This document shows, in pieces, positions 57,901 through 64,000 of a stretch of 64,000 nt of DNA (the first letter of the stretch is position 1; the number at the start of each line of letters is the position of its first letter). Origin of the DNA: Euborellia annulipes (Eukaryota; Arthropoda; Insecta; Dermaptera; Anisolabididae). Made by a program: the position numbers and the translations under genes. The DNA lies in contig JAKCPI010031663.1 of the NCBI GenBank assembly GCA_023213315.1, forward strand, positions 1-64,000. Direction: 5' to 3'. The notes beneath the pieces are model-generated. The model saw only the letters and a list, made by a program, of their open reading frames with translations. It ran no database searches and had not been told where the DNA came from.

Positions 57901-60900
57901 TAATTAATCTTAAAAGGAAAAAAAAATGCAAAAATTCAATAAACCCTTACATTATCATCAAGATTGTTAGAATTTTTATTCTGCATCGCTTTGGAAATAT
58001 AATCCTCCGGTTCATTAACACCATGGAGAGTCATATGTTGAAGAAGATCTTTTTTCTGTGCAACATAAAATGGACAGAAATAACATTTAAAGATAGCATC
58101 TGGCCTAGAACTGTGTTGGTCTTTATGAAGTCTCATTTCATCCGTAACTCGACATGTGAATGGGCAAATGGTACAAGTAAGCGGTGGTTCAGGAGCTGTT
58201 GGTGTTGTAGTTTCTTTAAAACCATCCTAAAATAAAAATTTTTTTTATTAATAACAATTTAATATTTTTTTTTTTTTTTAATATTAAAAATTTTAATAGA
58301 AAATATACTGGCGCAAGCATGAATATATATTATTTTAGTCTTTTCGGCAAGATACATTATATCAGTGGATCCCAACCGGTGTGCCTCGGCACTCAAGGGT
58401 GCCGCGAGAATGCCTGAGGAGTACCGAGAGATAGGTAAAAAAAAAAAGAAAAGAGGCGGAAAAAATAAAGCTTTGTAAGGAATAAGGTCAGATGATTTAA
58501 ACGAAAGGCAAAAGTTTTCCGTAGGACGGAAAATCTTAAGCTTTTTCCACAGGGCGCAAAAGATTTCGTGTAGAGGGGAAAAACTTTTCGGAAGGCGGCA
58601 AAAATTTCGTTTTGTTAGGGGAAAAAAAAGAAGGGTGCCCCTAGAGTGTAATGTTATTCCCAACGCACCTTTGGGGTGTAGTACTGAGTTGTTTTCTTAA
58701 TATCATTCATAAATCTTTATATTATATATATATAATTTAAAATATATTATTAATTTAACTAGTTGTTTCTTATACGCATCCTCATATTATTAATTTAATT
58801 TACAAAAACTAATAATAAAATGAAATATAGATTACATAATAGTTTACAAAAATAAATTAAAAAATAATTTACCTGAGAAGCTGTAGTTTTGATTTCATAA
58901 TGTTCCCGAACATGGTTGAGAACTGCTTCCCGACTTGCATGTTTAAATGTACACTTTTTACATTTCCATAATGTCTTTTTCGTTGTTGGTACTGAATTTG
59001 TTTGCGGATTTGATGATTGTTGTTGTTGAGGTAAATGAGGTTTTAGAGGTGGAGGAGGTGGAGTCTTTTGGGGATGAGCTGCACGTAAGGGAGGAGGAGG
59101 ACGAAGTGGAGAAACTCCTGTGGAAGGTGGAGTAACTGCTGTAGGGGCTCGAATAAGCTTAGGTGGTGCTGGAAAAATAGGGGTGTCTGAATTAAATACT
59201 CGATTAACTGGTGTTGATGAAGAATTTGAAGCATTTGAAGTTTGAGCAGATTTGGAAGGAGAAGATAGAGATCCATTTGGACTTGTATTAGGAGTATTAA
59301 CACGAATTGATGGAGATGTATTTTGTGTTCGGTTGTTCTCAGGAGGACTTGCTGCTGTACTTAAAGTTTTTATTTTTCGATTAGACATTGCTGCTATATC
59401 TGCTGGACTTGCCTCTTGAACTTTCATTACAGCAAGGTATTTGTTGTATTTTGAATAGTTTCGACGTCCGGTTTCATCAGTCATAAGTACTTTAGCATAG
59501 ACATGACTCATATCTCTGGCGGATTTCAGTCGAATATGTTTAGTGATGTCCCATCTCCAATTTGATCGATATGCACAAAGTGAGCATTCGAACGGTTTTT
59601 TATTTAAATGTCCCACAATATGAACGTGAAAACGAGATGCAGTTGATGCCCAGAAAGAACAATGAGGACATCTAAACACCTAATAAAAAAAAAAAAAAAA
59701 ATTAATTATAAACATATATATATATATATATATATATTGTTAAAGACATTAAAAATTAATACTATTTCTAATAAACCTTAGGCCCAGTTAGTAGTAGTTA
59801 GAAGGAAATGTTAGTTTAAAGTGCAAATAGAGAGGGTATATCTACTTCATAGAAGTGTCATTAAAAGAAAGCCCCGGAATTTATTTTTTTCTAAATATTA
59901 TTAAATTAATAATACAATGCTTAATAAAGGTTATTATTAAATAGATAATGAGATCGGGAAAGAATTAGAAATGTTTTATTTCATGAATGAAAGAAAGAAT
60001 AAACTAAGGCTGGAGGATATCAAATTAGAAATAAATTTATTAATATGAAGGGTTCATTTATTTTTTTCTATAATGGAATTTTTTGAGAAAAAAAAATCTC
60101 GTCTTTTCTATTATTCTATAATATTCATACATTCGCTAAAGGATATGAGCTATAAGAGAGATATGTTCCAAATAATAATTTTTAGGTTAGAATTTTCCAA
60201 AGTCTTGAATAATTTTCAGTCTTTCTTTTAATGAATTTCATACTATTTATTTAAAAACTCCCCCTTATTCTTAATCACTATGAATCTTCTTTAAAACTTC
60301 GAAATTTTTAAAGTAAACTCTCAGTTAGATCTCAAAAAATAAGTGAGCCTGTAAGTCAAAAAGAAAGAGATCTAAGATAGAAGCATTTTTGAGTGAATGG
60401 TTAATAAAAAATTAATACTACTTTTTTCTTATAAGCTCATTTATTTTTACAATCAAACAGAGTGTGTAATTTAAAATTTTCTTAAAAAAAATTTAAGAAA
60501 TAAAAAAAAAAAGAGAAAAAGCTATTAAAAAAAAAATTAACTTCTTACAATTTACAATATAAAATTTAATTTTTAAAATACTGTATTATAAAAAAATATA
60601 TAATAGAAAATTATACTAGGGTTCTATTCAATTTATAACATCCGAATCAAATAAATATTAATATTATCCATTTTTATGTTAAAAATAACAAAAATAAAAA
60701 AGTGGATCAATCGAATTTTATCAGATTCTTTAATTTATAAATATATATTCTGAATATAATTTTGTTTTAATAACCACAAGTATTGTATATTTTAGGATAT
60801 TGTTTTAGAAAGTAAAAGAAAATAATGCAGGAATAATTTTACTCGACATATTTTTGTTACAAGTTTTAGACATTTCTATGTTGTTACTATTCCTTTGGGT

Positions 60901-63900
60901 GTAAAACTAACGAAAACCACAGAAAAAGGTAGTTTTCTCCCCCAGTCTTTTGGCTAGGTGGTCCAGGAGATTGATTTTTCTTCGACAAATAATTGCTAGT
61001 TCAAAAGTTAAAAAATTAATATTATTTACCGCCAAGCAAAAACAATCGTAGTGAAAACATGGTTAAGTTAATAGTGCACCCTAAAGGAACAAACAACATA
61101 ATAAGGAGCTGATATTTTTTAAAAGTTGTAAAAGGCGGTGATAAAACAAGGCTTTAATTTTGTACGTAATAAGTTTAATTAACAATAATATATAAATATC
61201 CCCAAGAAAATATTTATGATCCACTTTTTTGTGGGTGAGAGTATATAAACAAAACAAAGAAATGTCAAAAAGCAAAAAGGAACTTTTATGATGTAATACC
61301 TTTTTAATAGTATGTGAGGAATCATCGGATTTCAAGGTGACAGCCCCATAACCAGGGGCGGTTTCTACCCCGACTAAATTATCATTAGTCTCCTCCCCAG
61401 GCTGTGTTTCTGAAGGAGTATTAAGAGGTGATGCACTGGCGGAGCGCGCTGTAGATTCCTGATTAGGTGGGGTTGACGGTGTTTCTGAATTATTAACAAT
61501 TGAACTTGGTTCAGTAGGCGGCGTTTTCACATTTATTTCTTCAGATGATTGTGGCAGATCTGCTTCAGCTTGGGGTTGTTGTTGTTGTTGTGGTTCCTCT
61601 TCAGAATTTGACGTTTGTTCTGGCATATGATTCCAAACAAATACCCGATTTTCCATAGGATGGCTCGATTCTGATAAATTCTCAGCTGGTGGCTCGGTAC
61701 TATTACGTCCATTTGCCGCTTGACAGGTTAGCACATGGTTAGCTAGATCGTGACTTGTTTTACATCGTTGCCTACAATATTGACATCTGGTTGATAATGA
61801 AGGTGTTGGATCGGATTCATTTTGTGGTCCTGAAGACCCGTTTGCCTTCGAATGTAATTTTTGATGGCGAGCTTGCTCAGATAGGCACTTGGATTGGTGG
61901 CCGCAATATGAACAGACAAGGTTACCAGCGTCCCCCCCGCCATCTGCCGCGTCACCGAGTAACTTCTCTTTAAGTTTGTCAAAAAATGAAGCGTTTTTAC
62001 GTTTGAAAGATTGATTTGAATTATTTATTCCTTCACTTTCAGTAGAAACTGATTGTGAATTTGAATTTGGTGATTTTGGTGGGGTTGTAATCGGCTCATC
62101 AATTTTAAACGCATCTGGCCCACCGATGAGTGATGCAAAATCTTTAAGAGCGCTTGTTGGACAAGATTTCGCGCAAATTTCATTTAAATCCCTCTCGCTT
62201 AAAGCTTGTTGTGAATTATCATTATTTTGTAAAATACCAACTTGGTTATTTATCTAAAAAAAATTTTATTTTTTTAAATTTGATTTTCTTTAAAAAAAAA
62301 TCAATAACTAACTCAGGGCCTAACTTATTTATTTTTATTTTTAAATGTAATAAGTCAAAAAAATCGTCAAAAGTGAGCGGAATTTTTTCATTAGATCACT
62401 AAAAGGGTATTTCCCCTTTCTCTGAAATTTATTTTAGATATTGTTGCCAAAGTTTGGGAAGGAATATTCCTTGATCGAAGTGATTGCCTTTCCAGTGTTT
62501 TTGCCTTTGGTTTTTAGACTTCAACTTTATATATTAAAAACTAATCCTCATGATTAGTAATAATTGAGAGGGGTGTGGAAACCTAAGTTCAGGGCCGGAA
62601 CTACAAGATTTTTTAGGGGGGGGGGGGGCAAAATTTAATTTGCCGCCCCCTCTTAAAATTTTCTATACAAAATTCATATTATTTTACCTTTTTTTTAGTA
62701 AATCTTTCTTTAATTGCCGCCCCCTGATATCTGCCGCCCGGGGCAAATACACCCACTGCCCCCCCCCCCTAGATCCGGCCCTGCCTAAGTTGCAAAGCGT
62801 AGCTCCGTTTGGAATCGCTTTAATAACTTATTGAGGTTCTACAAAACTATTTGATATAGATAAAAAAATTCTTAATTTAAATTTACTATATGAATATTAG
62901 ATACACAAGTTCACAGACACACACATACACTTATACATATCGTAAAAGAAGTAAGAACAATGAGTTATAGAAATCAAACTATTCTAACAATGAAATTAAA
63001 CAATACCTTCCTGCTCATTAGTCTGTCAGTAAAAAATAAAAATAAAATCAAGATGTGTTTATTGCCTAAAAACATTTAATAACAAAAAATTCAATTCTCT
63101 TATTATTTAAATTAATTTGAAATTAAATTTAAATGACCCATGACCCCAGGATTATGAATGATGACTCAGAGAAAGAGGGAGAGAGATGGGAACTTCAGAT
63201 TCTAAATTACAGCAAAATCAATAATGTGCAAGTTATGGCTGTAGATCTTTAATGAAAGAAGTCTGGAGGCAGAGGCAGCCAAGAAAAAAATTCTCTAAAT
63301 GCTTTTCAATTACCTGAAGATGTTTCGGTCCATTTCGGTACATAATAAAAGGACAGAAACTTCTCCATCCGTTTGGTAAAGCATTCAGATAATCTTTTTC
63401 TTGGCTGCCTTTGCCTCCATACTTCTTTCACTAAAATCAATAATGATCTTTTTTTAATTAAAGTCTACACTTAACGTACACCCAACATCTTTCTCCTTCC
63501 CATTCACAATAGTTTTATTTTTTCCATCCTACATTTATTTATTATATTTTCAGAAAGGAACTATCTATTTATTTTTCGAATACTAAAGTGATTTTGTTGC
63601 AATTGGGTAATAGGCGCCTACCACAAAAAAATGTTATTAAATATTTCTAGCCTAAAAATCCATCCAGGATTATTATTCTTCTTCAAAAGTCCAGTTTAGT
63701 TTGTCTTTAATTATATGAATATAAAAAAAATAAGTTAGGCCCTATAGATGACTATTTTAATATAACTTACCTTTAATAAAGATTGAGCTGTATTTAATTT
63801 AAGTAGTGATTTACCAGCTTGTATTGGTTTGCCTTGAATAGGAATTAAATTTGGAATAGGTCGTGGTGCTTTACGCCCAAATGTATTATTAGGTGGTGCA

Positions 63901-64000
63901 AGTAAAGATTCAAAAGAATTTCCCGGTATCGAGTTCTTGATTCCATGCACACGAGCTTCATGGCGAACGATTTCGCCACGCCATGCAGCTTTATATGGAC
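54985..64000 (-). CDS. Charlatan-like multi-C2H2 zinc-finger transcription factor (C-terminal part)
   Basis: Eight exons, all joined in phase 0: 64,000-63,771, 62,253-61,300, 59,679-58,873, 58,226-57,951, 57,600-57,292, 57,215-57,090, 56,904-56,554 and 56,469-54,985. They give 1,511 residues, and the N-terminus lies outside. About 16 C2H2-type fingers are spread in pairs along a low-complexity protein. Examples: CSYC...HQKLH, CQYC...HVLTC (a C2HC finger), CPHCSFWASTASRFHVHIVGH, CQYC...HSRFH (assembled across an exon junction), CPTC...HISLH and the last four in the final exon. The stretch SNWRWDITKHIRLK followed by VLMTDETGRRNYSKYNKYL is one I associate with insect charlatan, a nuclear repressor linked to neural and sensory development and compared with REST. 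The C-terminal 180 residues are acidic and Ser-rich. Assignment is from memory of motifs, without a search. Confidence 0.7.
58363..58660. repeat. hAT-like remnant in a zinc-finger gene intron
   Basis: Starts CAGTGGATCCCAACCGGTG, close to the CAGTGGTTCTCAACCGGGG termini of hAT elements, followed by CGGCACTCAAGGGTGCC. The right end and target duplication were not identified. Confidence 0.4.
59680..61299. other. Intron of the zinc-finger gene, no exon recognised
   Basis: AT-rich, with a (TA)n microsatellite at 59,715-59,738. No additional in-phase exon with zinc-finger residues was found, but a small exon could be missed. Confidence 0.4.
62582..62791. mobile_element. Short hAT-type element, perfect 8-bp target duplication CCTAAGTT
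   Basis: CAGGGCCGGAAC and GATCCGGCCCTG are the inverted ends; CCTAAGTT flanks both (62,582-62,589; 62,784-62,791). The 194-base interior has G- and C-runs and TGCCGCCC repeats. It lies in the first intron visible of the zinc-finger gene. Confidence 0.85.
63252..63431. repeat. Palindrome with decayed hammerhead-like core
   Basis: TGAAAGAAGTCTGGAGGCAG and GGCAGCCAAGAAAAA are mirrored by TTTTTCTTGGCTGCC and TGCCTCCATACTTCTTTCA. The middle on the minus strand, ACCGAAATGGACCGAAACATC, keeps stem II and GAAA of the hammerhead-like family; the CTGATGA position reads CTTTTAT. It lies in the first visible intron of the zinc-finger gene. Confidence 0.55.

Overview
This is AT-rich (roughly 70% A+T by eye), intron-rich, repeat-choked DNA from an animal nuclear genome. 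An RR-1 chitin-binding cuticle protein gene with a TATA promoter and a long C2H2 zinc-finger gene resembling Drosophila charlatan point to an arthropod. A crustacean is my guess from the style of the cuticle protein, but the sequence does not settle it. Genes were assembled by hand from short open segments with GT/AG junctions and consistent reading phase.

Layout: 1-17,100 holds three small, phase-compatible exons on the minus strand (16,831-16,774, 7,577-7,507, 1,244-1,196). They may form the start of a gene for a secreted peptide precursor that leaves the window on the left. 17,100-28,950 is almost pure repeat, including a 3.2-kb hAT-type composite (20,944-24,154). 29,033-29,458 encodes a mitochondrial ribosomal protein like MRPS24/uS3m. 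31,480-33,423 (minus) is a three-exon cuticle protein. 37,272-42,485 (plus) is a six-exon gene for an unrecognised 404-residue protein. 43,757-51,342 (minus) is a seven-exon WDFY1/WDFY2 orthologue (WD repeats plus a FYVE domain). 54,985-64,000 (minus) carries the last eight recognised exons of a charlatan-like factor with about 16 zinc fingers, whose 5' end lies beyond the window. The 404-residue gene and the WDFY gene are convergent. The other genes are unrelated neighbours, with no operon-like logic.

The repeats are the most unusual content. (1) Inverted-repeat loci whose cores match small hammerhead ribozymes of the kind known from Penelope-like retroelements (clearest at 4,721-4,830, also 47,415-47,612). 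(2) Many short GC-tipped hAT-type elements with recognisable 8-bp target duplications. (3) A roughly 600-bp element with a palindrome at each end, present as many full and partial copies, which I cannot classify. (4) tRNA-derived SINE families with different heads that appear to share a tail motif. (5) Several long-inverted-repeat MITEs, including one mariner-like. I found no CRISPR array and no convincing functional tRNA or rRNA gene.
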